Part shown: one piece after another, positions 1 through 8,277 of the stretch
Layout of the letters: each line of letters opens with the position of its first letter
How positions within the stretch are numbered: the first letter of the stretch is position 1
DNA from: Pseudomonas sp. LS1212
GTDB lineage: Bacteria > Pseudomonadota > Gammaproteobacteria > Pseudomonadales > Pseudomonadaceae
NCBI RefSeq assembly: GCF_024741815.1
Contig: NZ_CP102951.1
Location: 2,681,001-2,745,000, forward strand
Length of the DNA stretch: 64,000 nucleotides
Direction of reading: 5' to 3'
Made by a program: the position numbers and the translations under genes
The notes under the pieces: generated by a model
Database searches by the model: none
What the model was told of the DNA's origin: nothing
Seen by the model: the letters and a program-made list of their open reading frames with translations, nothing else

Positions 1-1260
1 CTCCAAGCGCTTCCCAAACAGCCCGGGCTTGCGCCAGGCTACGACGTCGAGCGCGTGCGCGAGATGTTTCCGATCCTCGCGCAGCGGATCTATGGCAAAC
101 CGCTGATTTACCTCGACAGTGCCGCCACCAGCCAGAAGCCGCAGGCGGTCATCGACGCCATGTCGCGGTTCTTCTTGCAGGAGAACGCCAACGTGCACCG
201 TGGCGTGCACTACCTCTCGGTGCGCGCCACCGAGGAGTACGAGAAGGCCCGGGCCAAGGTCAGGGGCTTCCTCAATGCCGAACACGTCGAGGAGATCGTT
301 TTCGTGCGCGGCACCACCGAAGCGGTCAATCTTGTGGCGCAAACCTATGGCAAGACCCGGCTGCGCGCGGGTGACGAAGTCCTGATCAGCGCCATGGAGC
401 ACCATTCCAACATCGTGCCCTGGCAGATGCTCTGCGAACAGACCGGCGCCCGGTTGCGGGTGGCCCCCATCAACGACGCTGGCGAACTCCTGCTCGATGA
501 GCTGGAACGACTGATCGGGCCCAGGACCCGGCTGCTGGCCGTCACCCATGTCTCCAATGTACTCGGCACCATCAACCCCATCCGGCGCATCGTCGAACTC
601 GCTCACGCCCGGGGCGTGCGCGTGCTGGTCGACGGCGCCCAGGCGGCGCCCCACCTCAAGGTCGACGTGCGTGCGCTGGGCTGCGACTTTTATGCCCTGT
701 CGGGCCACAAGATGTACGGCCCTACCGGCATCGGCGTGCTCTACGGCCGCCGCGAGCTGCTCGAGGCCATGCCGCCCTATCAGGGCGGCGGCGACATGAT
801 CCTCTCGGTCAGCTTCGAGAAGACCCTCTACAACGTACCGCCGTACCGGTTCGAAGCGGGAACGCCGAACATGGTCGGCGCGATTGGCCTGGGCGCTGCG
901 ATCGACTTCCTCGGCGAACTGGGGCCAGAGGCCATCGCCGCCCACGAGCAGGCGGTGCTGGCCTACGCACAGAAGGCGCTGGCGACGGTGCCCGGCCTCA
1001 GGCTGATCGGCACTGCTGCGCTGAAAGTCGGCGTACTTTCGTTCGTGCTCGAAGGTATCCACCCGCATGACATCGGGACCATCCTGGACCGCGAAGGCGT
1101 CGCGATCCGCACCGGGCACCACTGCGCACAGCCCTTGATGAACCGCTTCGGCGTGGCCGCCACGGCCCGCGCTTCGCTCGGCTGCTACAGCAACGAGCAG
1201 GATATCGATGCATTGGTGGCCGGGCTGGCCAAGGTTCGGGAGGTGTTCGGTGAGTGCTGA
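1..1260 (+). CDS. sufS: SufS-type cysteine desulfurase (5' end at or beyond window edge)
   Basis: PLP-dependent class V aminotransferase-fold enzyme that takes sulfur from L-cysteine for Fe-S cluster assembly in the cytosol. The sequence shows the SufS opening (IYLDSAATSQKP), the PLP-lysine motif LSGHKMYGPTG, and the mobile-loop motif RTGHHCAQPL with the persulfide cysteine near the C-terminus. The frame is open to base 1, with residues such as PGYDVERVREMFPIL before the first GTG at 55. The true start is therefore probably upstream of the window; GTG 55 would give 401 residues, about the family length. Its end overlaps the sufU start by 11 bases, so the two are translationally coupled. Function is well supported; only the start is unknown. 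Confidence 0.93.
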   Translation, partial: LQALPKQPGLAPGYDVERVREMFPILAQRIYGKPLIYLDSAATSQKPQAVIDAMSRFFLQENANVHRGVHYLSVRATEEYEKARAKVRGFLNAEHVEEIVFVRGTTEAVNLVAQTYGKTRLRAGDEVLISAMEHHSNIVPWQMLCEQTGARLRVAPINDAGELLLDELERLIGPRTRLLAVTHVSNVLGTINPIRRIVELAHARGVRVLVDGAQAAPHLKVDVRALGCDFYALSGHKMYGPTGIGVLYGRRELLEAMPPYQGGGDMILSVSFEKTLYNVPPYRFEAGTPNMVGAIGLGAAIDFLGELGPEAIAAHEQAVLAYAQKALATVPGLRLIGTAALKVGVLSFVLEGIHPHDIGTILDREGVAIRTGHHCAQPLMNRFGVAATARASLGCYSNEQDIDALVAGLAKVREVFGEC

Positions 1261-1708
1261 TGAACTGCGCGACCTGTACCAGGATGTGGTCATCGACCAC
1301 GGCAAGCGGCCGCGCAATTTCCGCCGGATCGAGGATGCTACCCGTACGGCGGAGGGCTTCAATCCGCTGTGCGGCGACCAACTCAGGGTCTATGTCAGGC
1401 TTGCGGACGGCCTGATCGAAGACATCGCCTTCCAGGGTGTCGGCTGTGCCATTTCCCAGGCCTCGGCGTCCTTGATGACCCTGGCGGTCAAGGGGAAGAA
1501 GACGGAGGAGGCGCTGGCACTCTTTGCCCGTGTGCATGCGTTGCTCACCGAGGGGCCAAGCGCCCGGGTGACGCCCGCGGAGCTCGGCAAGCTCGCGGTG
1601 CTTTCGGGGGTATGGGAGTTCCCGGTGCGGGTCAAGTGCGCGACCCTGGCCTGGCACACGCTGCGCAGCGCCCTCGAAGGCGGCAACTCACAGGTCACCA
1701 CGGAGTAG
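1250..1708 (+). CDS. sufU: SufU/IscU-like Fe-S scaffold or sulfur-transfer protein
   Basis: NifU-N-terminal-like protein that receives persulfide sulfur from SufS. The three expected cysteines are visible: NPLCGDQ, GVGCAISQASAS and RVKCATLAW. The asparagine/aspartate context around the first (CGD) is typical of SufU. GTG at 1250 is chosen because it follows a GGGAGGT ribosome-binding site inside the end of sufS and gives 152 residues, the normal family length; an earlier in-frame start at 1208 would sit entirely within sufS. It lies between sufS and sufT with only 3 bases to the latter, indicating one transcript. Confidence 0.9.
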   Translation: MSADELRDLYQDVVIDHGKRPRNFRRIEDATRTAEGFNPLCGDQLRVYVRLADGLIEDIAFQGVGCAISQASASLMTLAVKGKKTEEALALFARVHALLTEGPSARVTPAELGKLAVLSGVWEFPVRVKCATLAWHTLRSALEGGNSQVTTE

Positions 1709-1711
1709 GTC

Positions 1712-2329
1712 ATGGCAGCCGATCCAACCCTTCCCGGCATTCGCCTCAGCGACTCGGCACGGCGAATCCTGCGCGCTGCCCTGGCAGATGAGAGCGGGGG
1801 CGCGGTGCGACTCCGGATCGACGAGCACTTCAATCACGAGTTGCTGTTCGAACCCGGTGCCGAGGGCGATGTTGTCGTCGAAACGGATGGCATCCGTCTG
1901 CTGCTCGACCCCGCGAGCGCCGGGCGTGCCGATGGCCTGGCCATCGACTTCGCGTATGAACTGCGTGGCGCCGGCCTGCACTTCGACAACCCGAACCAAC
2001 CGGTGGTGAGCGGTGCCTTAGGCGTCCAGCAGGTGCTGGACATGCTGCGCACCGTCTACGACCCGGAGCTGCCAGTCAACATCGTCGACCTCGGGCTGAT
2101 CTACCAATGCGAAACCCGGCCGCTCGAAGACGGCAGCCAGCGCGTCGAGATCAAGATGTCCATGACTGCGCCCGGTTGTGGGATGGGCGACCTACTCAAA
2201 GAGCAGGCACGCGCAAGGGTCATGAGCCTGCCCGGGGTCAGCCAGGTCGAGGTCGAGATCGTCTGGGAGCCACCCTGGGACCAGAGTCGCATGTCCGACG
2301 CGGCCCGCTTGCAGCTAGGCCTGTTGTGA
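1712..2329 (+). CDS. sufT: SufT-type Fe-S maturation protein (long form)
   Basis: 205-residue protein with two parts. Residues 1-95 resemble an A-type carrier (HesB/IscA) fold but lack its conserved cysteines. Residues 105-195 are a MIP18/DUF59 domain with the signature YDPELPVNIVDLGLIY and MTAPGCGMG. This long form is known from proteobacterial SUF operons and is linked to Fe-S cluster maturation; the exact chemistry is not established. It follows sufU by 3 bases and precedes the YyaL-like gene by 10, so the cluster reads as an operon. Start ATG 1712 is the only sensible one. Confidence 0.85.
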   Translation: MAADPTLPGIRLSDSARRILRAALADESGGAVRLRIDEHFNHELLFEPGAEGDVVVETDGIRLLLDPASAGRADGLAIDFAYELRGAGLHFDNPNQPVVSGALGVQQVLDMLRTVYDPELPVNIVDLGLIYQCETRPLEDGSQRVEIKMSMTAPGCGMGDLLKEQARARVMSLPGVSQVEVEIVWEPPWDQSRMSDAARLQLGLL

Positions 2330-2339
2330 GGAACCTGCC

Positions 2340-4328
2340 ATGAGCAACCGACTTGCCAAAGAAACGTCCCCCTACCTGCGCCAGCACGCAGAGAACCCGG
2401 TCGATTGGTATCCCTGGGGCGAGGAGGCGTTCAACCGCGCGCGTGACGAGGACAAACCCATCCACCTGTCGCTGGGCTATGCCGCCTGTCACTGGTGCCA
2501 CGTGATGGCCCATGAGTCGTTCGAGAACCCGGAAATCGCGCGTCTGATGAACGAGCATTTCATCAACATCAAAGTCGACCGTCAGGAGCGGCCCGACCTC
2601 GACGACATCTATCAAAAAGTCGTGCAAATGATGGGGCAGGGCGGCGGCTGGCCGCTGACGGTCTTCCTCACTGCGCAGCGCGAGCCGTTCTTTGGCGGCA
2701 CTTACTTTCCGCCACACGACGGCCATGGCCGGCCTGGGTTCAGCCAGCTCTTGCGCGGCCTGAGCGAGGCCTGGCAGAACAACCGCGCGGCGCTGCGGCA
2801 GAACGTCGAGCAGTTCCTCAACGGTTACGGTGTGATGGAGACGCAAATGCTGGAGGGCGATACGCCGCTGGAGCAAGACCAGCCGGCTGCCGCCGCAAGG
2901 CTGTTCGCCAGGAACACCGACCCTGTGCACGGTGGCTTGGGCAACGCACCGAAGTTCCCCAATGTGGCCTGCCATGATCTGGTCCTGCGCCTTTATGAGC
3001 GCCTGCAGGAGCCGGACTTGCTGCGCTCGCTGGAGTTGACCCTCGATCGCATGGCCGCCGGTGGGCTCTACGACCACCTGGGCGGCGGCTTCGCGCGTTA
3101 CTGCGTGGATGACCACTGGGCCGTGCCCCATTTCGAAAAGATGCTCTATGACAACGGCCAGCTGGTGAAGCTCTACGCCGATGCCTATCGCGCCACCGGC
3201 ACGCCTGCCTGGCGGCGCGTGTTCGAGGAGACCATCGAGTACACCCTGCGTGACATGACCCATCCCGAGGGCGGCTTCTACGCCAGCGAGGACGCTGACA
3301 GCGAGGGTGAAGAAGGCAAGTTCTACGTGTGGACACCCGCGCAGGTGCAGGCCGTCCTCGGCGAGCCGGACGCCACGCTGGCCTGCCGGGCCTACGGTGT
3401 GACCGCCAGTGGCAACTTCGAGCATGGCACCACCGTGCTGCACCGCGCCGTCACGCTCGACGCCACGCAGGAAATGCACTTGCAGGGCCTGCGCGCCAGG
3501 CTGTTGGCGGCGCGGGCCCAGCGCATTCGTCCGGGGCGCGACGAGAACATCCTCACCAGCTGGAATGCGCTGATGATCCAGGGCCTCTGCGCCGCCTACC
3601 AGGCGACCGGCAGCGCAACTCACCTGGGCGCCGCCAGGCGTGCCGCCGACTTCTTGCTGGACCGCCTCTCGACGCCCGAGGGTGGCCTGTACCGGGCCTG
3701 GCGGGAGGGCACGGCCAAGGTGCCAGGCTTCCTCGAGGACTACGCCTTTCTTGCCAACGGGTTGCTCGATCTCTACGAGTGCGGCTTCGATCAGCGCTAT
3801 CTCGAACGCGCCACGCAGTTGGTCGAGCTGATCCTCGACAAATTCTGGGACGACGGGCTCTACTTCACGCCCAGCGATAGCGAGCCGCTGGTGCACCGGC
3901 CACGGGCGCCGTACGACAATGCCTGGCCGTCAGGCACTTCGACCAGCGTATTGGCGTTCTTGCGGCTCTTCGAGCTGACCGGCCGCGAGCTTTATCGCGA
4001 GCGCGCCGAGCAAGTGTTCGCGATGTACCGCGCCGCCGCCGCGCAGAATCCCTTCGGCTTCGCCCATCTGCTGGCCGCGCAGGACTTCATGCAGCGTGTC
4101 CCGCTCAGCGTCGTCATCGCAGGCGAACGCAGCGAAGCCAGTGCCCTGGTGGCGAACCTGCAGCGTCGCTACCTGCCGGCCCGCGTCCTGGCCTTTGCCG
4201 AGGATGTGCCCATCGGCAAGGGCCGGCCTGCGCTCGCGGGGCAAACCAGCGCCTATGTGTGCCGCAACCGCACCTGCAAAGCCCCGGTGACCAGCGCCAC
4301 GGAACTGGTGGAACTCTGCCTGGAGTGA
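2340..4328 (+). CDS. YyaL/DUF255 thioredoxin-fold plus six-hairpin protein
   Basis: 662-residue protein of the YyaL / spermatogenesis-associated protein 20 family, present in most life but with poorly defined function. The N-terminal 165 residues form a thioredoxin-like domain opening with SPYLRQHAENPVDWYPW and carrying the CHWC redox-type motif in YAACHWCHVMAHESF. The remainder resembles an (alpha/alpha)6 glycosidase toroid, with motifs such as DHLGGGFARYCVD and DENILTSWNALMI. It begins 10 bases after sufT with a GAGGAAC ribosome-binding site and so is probably co-transcribed with the suf genes. A carbohydrate or redox role is inference only. Confidence 0.85.
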   Translation: MSNRLAKETSPYLRQHAENPVDWYPWGEEAFNRARDEDKPIHLSLGYAACHWCHVMAHESFENPEIARLMNEHFINIKVDRQERPDLDDIYQKVVQMMGQGGGWPLTVFLTAQREPFFGGTYFPPHDGHGRPGFSQLLRGLSEAWQNNRAALRQNVEQFLNGYGVMETQMLEGDTPLEQDQPAAAARLFARNTDPVHGGLGNAPKFPNVACHDLVLRLYERLQEPDLLRSLELTLDRMAAGGLYDHLGGGFARYCVDDHWAVPHFEKMLYDNGQLVKLYADAYRATGTPAWRRVFEETIEYTLRDMTHPEGGFYASEDADSEGEEGKFYVWTPAQVQAVLGEPDATLACRAYGVTASGNFEHGTTVLHRAVTLDATQEMHLQGLRARLLAARAQRIRPGRDENILTSWNALMIQGLCAAYQATGSATHLGAARRAADFLLDRLSTPEGGLYRAWREGTAKVPGFLEDYAFLANGLLDLYECGFDQRYLERATQLVELILDKFWDDGLYFTPSDSEPLVHRPRAPYDNAWPSGTSTSVLAFLRLFELTGRELYRERAEQVFAMYRAAAAQNPFGFAHLLAAQDFMQRVPLSVVIAGERSEASALVANLQRRYLPARVLAFAEDVPIGKGRPALAGQTSAYVCRNRTCKAPVTSATELVELCLE

Positions 4329-4371
4329 AGCGTGTCAGGCCGCCGGGATCTGCCATCTAGGGTGCCAAGCC

Positions 4372-5007
4372 TCAGTGCAAATCCCGGCGGATGGCGTCGA
4401 GGCGTTCATCGAGCAGTTGCGTGAGCAGGGCATAGCACTGCGCGGGGGTGATGGAGACCGTCGGGGCATCGATGAGGCAGTGGCGCAGCTGTTCGAGGGC
4501 GTCGTGCAGCGCGCGGGGGGCGTGCCTGAGCAAACGTTCATGCAGGTACTGCAACTGGATGAGCATTTCCAGCGGGCAGTTGCTATAGGCGGCGGCGCGC
4601 ACCGACAGGCCACGCAGCCGCCCGAGTTCCTCCAGCTCCCAGCAGCGTTCGGCAAGGCTCGGGGGTTGCAGATTGAGCGCACAGCGATGGAGTTCAAGGT
4701 GCTGGAGGGCGCCGAGCAGGTCTTGCAGCAGCCGGCAATGGCCATCGAAATCGGTGGGGTCGCGGCGTAGTGCCTGCCAGGCCTGCTGTTGCTGTGCGCA
4801 ATAGGGCCATTCCCGCCAGCGTTGGTCGAGTGCGATGCCCAGGGACTGGCAGCGCTGGCGCGCCTCGATGGTGGTCTGGCCACCGAGACCGCGATGCTGT
4901 TGCAGGCCTTGCAGCAAATCCAGGCCCAGCAACAGTGCCCGTCGCAGTGCCGGATCGCCTTGCGGGAGCGGAGGGCGTGGCGGTTTTGTACTGAGTTGTG
5001 GAGTCAT
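4372..5007 (-). CDS. Soluble NIT-like (nitrate/nitrite sensor-like) helical protein
   Basis: 211-residue, almost entirely helical protein with no signal peptide or membrane segment. Two stretches resemble the halves of the NIT nitrate/nitrite-sensing domain: LLQGLQQHRGLGGQ near residue 35 and LEELGRLRGLSVRAA near 128. The similarity is by eye and needs a profile search. Its ATG overlaps the stop codon of the upstream chemoreceptor (ATGA type), so both proteins are made from one message. Because that chemoreceptor lacks a ligand-binding domain, this protein may be its sensor partner (inference). It is controlled by the same sigma-54 promoter and leader as the chemoreceptor. Confidence 0.6.
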   Translation of the reverse strand: MTPQLSTKPPRPPLPQGDPALRRALLLGLDLLQGLQQHRGLGGQTTIEARQRCQSLGIALDQRWREWPYCAQQQQAWQALRRDPTDFDGHCRLLQDLLGALQHLELHRCALNLQPPSLAERCWELEELGRLRGLSVRAAAYSNCPLEMLIQLQYLHERLLRHAPRALHDALEQLRHCLIDAPTVSITPAQCYALLTQLLDERLDAIRRDLH

Positions 5008-6185
5008 GTGCGGTTTCCGACGGTGAGCTGGTTGAGATAGCGGGTCAGATCGTGCAGCGCATGGGTCTGCGTGCTCTGCGCCTGTACGGCCCCATTGACC
5101 TGCTGCAACTGTTCGCTGAGGGCATGGTTGGCTTGCTGGTGCTCACTGAGGGCCTGTTGCATGGCGCCGAGTTGTTGCAGGTTGGTCTGGCTGCGGCGGG
5201 CCAGGTCGTCGAGATTGGCGGCCAGACGTTCGCTCTGCTGGCTGCCGGCTTCCAACAGGTCGCGGTGTTGTCCGACTTCGCCATCTACCTGGTGCACAGC
5301 GGTCGCGATCGCGGTGGCGGTCGTGGTGATTTCACGGGTGGCCCGGTCGGTGGCCTGGGCCAGGCTGCGCACCTCCTCGGCGACCACGGCGAAGCCGCGA
5401 CCGTGCTCGCCGGCGCGGGCGGCTTCGATCGAGGCGTTGAGCGCCAGCAACTGGGTCTGCTTGGCCAGTGCCTGGATGTTCTGCACGGCGCGCTCGACGG
5501 CGGCGGTGCACTGCAACAGGGCTGTCACGGCCTGTGCGGTATTGCCCAGGCTGTGCTGGATGGCGAACATGCTGCCGCCCACGGCGCGCGCCTCCTGGCA
5601 GCCGGCCTCGCTCTGGGCGTGGGCGTCGGCGAACGCCGCCAGGGCCTGCACGGCCAGGCCGTCGATGCTGTGCAGGGTCTGATCGATCTGCTCGCTGGCG
5701 GCAGCGATCATGGCGAGCCTCTGGCTCTGCTCCTCGCCTTGGTCGCGGGCCCTCTGGGCCATCCGTTCCAGGGCGCGGCTGGCGAATTGTACTTCGCTGC
5801 GCAGGCGTTCGCCGTCGCGCAGTCGCACGCTGGCGGTTACCAGCAGCATCGCGGGGTCGGCATCCTGGCTGTGCAGCAGCCGCACCAGTTCGGTGTTCCA
5901 GAACTTCTGCAACTGGCATTGCCGGCGTTCGCGCAAGTGCCAGGCGCCGCCCAGGTAGAGTACGCCAGGCACCAGGGCCAGTGCGCCGGCGGGCTGTTCG
6001 GCGAGGGCCAGTGCGCAGGCGCCGAGCGCCAGCCCGAGCGGCAACCAGACGCCGGCCCGGCTGCGCTCGAGCAGGGCACTGCCGGGTTCGAACAAGGCGC
6101 TGGCGAGCGCCAGACGAGCAGGGCGCCGGCCCTTGGGCGGTGGCGTGATGGCGTGACCCGCGTGGGGCACTCCTTGAGTGGACAT
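5004..6185 (-). CDS. Methyl-accepting chemotaxis protein lacking a periplasmic sensor domain
   Basis: 393-residue chemoreceptor. Two closely spaced hydrophobic segments (about residues 50-68 and 73-90) anchor it, with virtually no periplasmic loop. A helical signalling domain follows, containing the conserved hairpin tip with NASIEAARAGEHGRGFAVVA, which contacts CheA/CheW. There is no C-terminal CheR/CheB pentapeptide. ATG 6185 is chosen for its AAGGA ribosome-binding site (AGAAGGATTTTCC); the longer start at 6212 would begin inside the leader terminator hairpin. It is followed by the overlapping NIT-like gene. The absent sensor domain and the nitrogen-type leader suggest it reports on a cytosolic nitrogen signal, perhaps through its partner. 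Confidence 0.88.
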   Translation of the reverse strand: MSTQGVPHAGHAITPPPKGRRPARLALASALFEPGSALLERSRAGVWLPLGLALGACALALAEQPAGALALVPGVLYLGGAWHLRERRQCQLQKFWNTELVRLLHSQDADPAMLLVTASVRLRDGERLRSEVQFASRALERMAQRARDQGEEQSQRLAMIAAASEQIDQTLHSIDGLAVQALAAFADAHAQSEAGCQEARAVGGSMFAIQHSLGNTAQAVTALLQCTAAVERAVQNIQALAKQTQLLALNASIEAARAGEHGRGFAVVAEEVRSLAQATDRATREITTTATAIATAVHQVDGEVGQHRDLLEAGSQQSERLAANLDDLARRSQTNLQQLGAMQQALSEHQQANHALSEQLQQVNGAVQAQSTQTHALHDLTRYLNQLTVGNRT

Positions 6186-6208
6186 GGAAAATCCTTCTGT
6201 GCATGAAA

Positions 6209-6298
6209 GCAAAAACGGCGTACGCCCACCTTCCGAACTGCGGAGGGGAAGCGGACGCCGTTGCCCATGGTGCTTGCCTGGCCATCATCATTGATGGC
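6209..6298 (-). promoter_or_regulatory. ANTAR-type two-hairpin antitermination leader of the chemoreceptor operon
   Basis: On the minus strand, hairpin P1 is GCCATC-[AATGAT]-GATGGC (6281-6298) and hairpin P2 is TGGGC-[AACGGC]-GTCCG (6252-6267, with G-U pairs). Both have six-base loops with A at position 1 and G at position 4, the known ANTAR recognition pattern. P2 overlaps the 5' arm AACGGCGT (6255-6262) of an intrinsic terminator whose 3' arm ACGCCGTT ends in five Ts (6211-6221). P2 and terminator are mutually exclusive. This is the expected layout for control by a NasT/NasR/AmiR-like antiterminator, which is not in the window. Confidence 0.75.
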
Positions 6299-6317
6299 AC
6301 CGGCTTGGGCAGACCTT

Positions 6318-6333
6318 AGCAAGTTGTTTGCCA
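6318..6333 (-). promoter_or_regulatory. Sigma-54 (-24/-12) promoter for the chemoreceptor operon
   Basis: Minus-strand sequence TGGCAAACAACTTGCT matches the consensus TGGCACGrNNNTTGCW with GG and GC ten bases apart. Transcription would start near 6306, just ahead of leader hairpin P1. A strong match in the right place; expression is presumably NtrC-type and nitrogen-dependent (inference). Confidence 0.75.
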
Positions 6334-6558
6334 GCCTTGCCTTCGGCAGCGTGCACACGTCTGGACCCGCCGGTGCAATGCTTGTGACTGCGCCGTACTG
6401 CAGGCGCAGAAGGCGCCCGGCGCACCGCTAGCGGGAGTTGCCTAGCCACTGTGCTCTGTTCTGGTTCGGGCCCATCAGGGTCGTGAAGCGGTCGCAGTGC
6501 ACGCAAGACTGTTGCAAAGGGTGAAGGCGAGCCGGCTGGCGCCATTCCAGCAATGACT
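6334..6558. other. Control region between two divergent sigma-54 promoters
   Basis: About 225 bases with no credible reading frame, lying between the two -24/-12 promoters. An NtrC-type activator would be expected to bind here. I looked for TGCACC-N5-GGTGCA-like sites and found only isolated half-sites, for example GGTGCA near 6372 and TGCACG near 6498. No confident operator can be named. Confidence 0.4.
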
Positions 6559-6574
6559 TGGCACGCTACCTGCT
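6559..6574 (+). promoter_or_regulatory. Sigma-54 (-24/-12) promoter for the OprD porin gene
   Basis: TGGCACGCTACCTGCT matches the -24/-12 consensus at every fixed position except one T and the purine, with correct GG-N10-GC spacing. Predicted transcription start is near 6585, giving a leader of about 270 bases before the porin start. Confidence 0.78.
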
Positions 6575-6591
6575 TTTGCTCGGCAGTCCTG

Positions 6592-6696
6592 GTGATCAAC
6601 GTCGATCACAAAGTGCTTGAAGGCACCGGACACGTGCGCCGGGCAGCGTTGCCAGGCGACACCTCATCGCTTCCCACAGACAGGCAAAGGCGCCTG
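6592..6696 (+). promoter_or_regulatory. ANTAR-type antitermination leader of the porin gene
   Basis: Hairpin GTGATC-[AACGTC]-GATCAC (6592-6609) and hairpin CAGGC-[AAAGGC]-GCCTG (6681-6696) both have six-base loops with A at 1 and G at 4. The second hairpin's 3' arm lies inside the 5' arm of the terminator at 6690-6726, so the two structures exclude each other. The spacing between the hairpins, about 70 bases, is longer than usual. A weaker alternative first hairpin, GGC-[AGCGTT]-GCC, lies near 6643-6654. Same logic as the divergent chemoreceptor leader. Confidence 0.68.
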
Positions 6697-6726
6697 AAGC
6701 TTTACGGCTTCGGGCGCTTTTTTTTT
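6690..6726 (+). terminator. Intrinsic terminator (attenuator) ahead of the porin gene
   Basis: Stem of 11 base pairs, GCGCCTGAAGC (6690-6700) with GCTTCGGGCGC (6707-6717), six-base loop, then nine Ts. There is no gene ending upstream on this strand, so it acts on the leader RNA begun near 6585. Without antitermination the product would be a small RNA of about 140 bases. Confidence 0.85.
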
Positions 6727-6853
6727 GCGTTTTTCCCGCACCAGCGTCACCCCGGATAAATACGAGTCAGGGAGACCGGAAAACCAACCTGTGAAGCCTT
6801 GTTCGAGGCTTCGCTCACGACCCATTAAGAGTGCATGCATTGGAGTTGCAAGA

Positions 6854-8224
6854 ATGACGAAGTCTCCCCTGGTTCTGGCCATAACCGCAGGCGCCCTTGG
6901 TGCGCTGACACAACAGGCCGTCGCCGCCGGTTTCATCGAGGACAGCAAGGCCAACCTGACCCTGCGCAACTTCTACATCAACACCGACAACCGTGAAGGG
7001 GCCGCTTCGCCGAGCAAGCAAGAGGAATGGGGGCAGGGTTTCATCTTCAATTACGCCTCCGGCTACACCCAGGGCCCGGTCGGCTTCGGCGTAGACGCCC
7101 TCGGCCTGCTCGGCGTACGCCTGGACAGCGGCGGCAAGGCCGGCAAGGCGGGCGTGGACCGCACCCCCGGCACGCTGTTTCCGCTGGAGAGCGACGGCTC
7201 GCCGGTGGATGAGTTCAGCAGCCTCGGCCTGACCGCCAAGGCCAAGGTTTCCAACACAGAATTGCGCTACGGCACCTTGCAGCCCAAGCTGCCCGTGGTG
7301 TCCTACAACGACGGCCGGCTGCTGCCGGTTTCGTTCCAGGGCGGCCAAGTATCTTCCACCGACCTCAGGGACTTCACCCTGGTCGCCGGGCAACTGGAAC
7401 ACTCCAGGGGGCGTAACTCCACCGACGAGCGCAGCCTCTCGATCGCCGGCGCCAACGGCAGCAGCGCCAGTTCGCGGGACAGCAACAAATTCTATTACGC
7501 CGGCGGCGACTACAAACCGGGCAAAGACCTGACCCTGCAGTACTACTACGGCAACCTCGACGACTTCTACCAGCAGCACTTTGTCGGCCTGTTGCACAAC
7601 TGGGCAATCGGGCCGGGCGTGTTGAAAACCGACCTGCGCGCCTTCGACAGCAGTTCCGATGGCAAGAACGGCAGCGCCGCCGGCCGGGCCGATGGCTTTG
7701 TCAGCAGCGGCTACTACGGCAACCGGGTGACCAAGGGCGAGGTCGACAACCGTGCCTACAGCGGCCTGTTCACCTATGTCGTCAGCGGCCACAGCTTCGG
7801 CGCCGGATACCAGGTGCTCAACGGCGACAGCGACTTCCCCTTCCTCAACCGCGGCGACGGGGAAGGCGCCAGCGCCTACCTGATCACCGATGTGCAGATC
7901 GGCAAGTTCCAGCGCGCTGGCGAACGCACCTGGCAGGTGCGCTACGGTTACGACTTCACCAGCATCGGCGCACCGGGCCTGACCTTCAACACGGTCTACC
8001 TGCACGGCGACAACATCAAGACGCCCAATGGCGACAAGAGCGAGTGGGAGCGCGACATTACCCTGGCCTATGTTGTCCAGTCGGGCAGCTTCAAAGGCCT
8101 GGGGCTGGCCTGGAGGAACGCCTCGCTGCGCAGTGAGTTGCCGGTTTCGGGCGCGGGTACGCCGACCCAGCGTGACCAGGACGAGAACCGTCTGATCGTT
8201 AGCTATACCCTGCCATTACTGTAG
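6854..8224 (+). CDS. OprD-family outer-membrane porin
   Basis: 456-residue outer-membrane channel. It has a signal peptide ending about residue 25 (QQAVAA), then the OprD-family opening GFIEDSKANLTLRNFYINTD, repeated aromatic beta-strand segments, and a C-terminal strand ending in leucines. ATG 6854 is chosen for its GGAGTT ribosome-binding site and signal peptide; an in-frame start at 6725 would begin within the terminator. OprD channels take up amino acids, organic acids and similar small solutes; the substrate cannot be read from sequence. The sigma-54 promoter and ANTAR-type leader argue for a nitrogen source. Confidence 0.9.
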   Translation: MTKSPLVLAITAGALGALTQQAVAAGFIEDSKANLTLRNFYINTDNREGAASPSKQEEWGQGFIFNYASGYTQGPVGFGVDALGLLGVRLDSGGKAGKAGVDRTPGTLFPLESDGSPVDEFSSLGLTAKAKVSNTELRYGTLQPKLPVVSYNDGRLLPVSFQGGQVSSTDLRDFTLVAGQLEHSRGRNSTDERSLSIAGANGSSASSRDSNKFYYAGGDYKPGKDLTLQYYYGNLDDFYQQHFVGLLHNWAIGPGVLKTDLRAFDSSSDGKNGSAAGRADGFVSSGYYGNRVTKGEVDNRAYSGLFTYVVSGHSFGAGYQVLNGDSDFPFLNRGDGEGASAYLITDVQIGKFQRAGERTWQVRYGYDFTSIGAPGLTFNTVYLHGDNIKTPNGDKSEWERDITLAYVVQSGSFKGLGLAWRNASLRSELPVSGAGTPTQRDQDENRLIVSYTLPLL

Positions 8225-8244
8225 CTAACCTTCGCTTTCTGAGA

Positions 8245-8277
8245 TGAAAAACGCCGGTCTTCAGGGATCGGCGTTTT
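8245..8277 (+). terminator. Intrinsic terminator after the porin gene
   Basis: AAAAACGCCG (8245-8254) pairs with CGGCGTTTTTT (8267-8277), 12-base loop, U-rich on both strands, 20 bases past the porin stop. Confidence 0.9.

Noticed and set aside
2238..3896. Minus-strand open frame of 552 codons
   Set aside because: Shadow of the YyaL-like gene, which has the family motifs on the plus strand.
4998..6206. Plus-strand open frame of 402 codons over the chemoreceptor
   Set aside because: Exact antisense shadow; the minus frame has the conserved chemoreceptor hairpin motif.
6585..6726. The leader RNA before the porin as a CrcZ/CrcY-type small RNA
   Set aside because: Sigma-54 control and a terminator fit, but the repeated A-rich Hfq/Crc-binding motifs are missing and the ANTAR hairpins explain the structure better.
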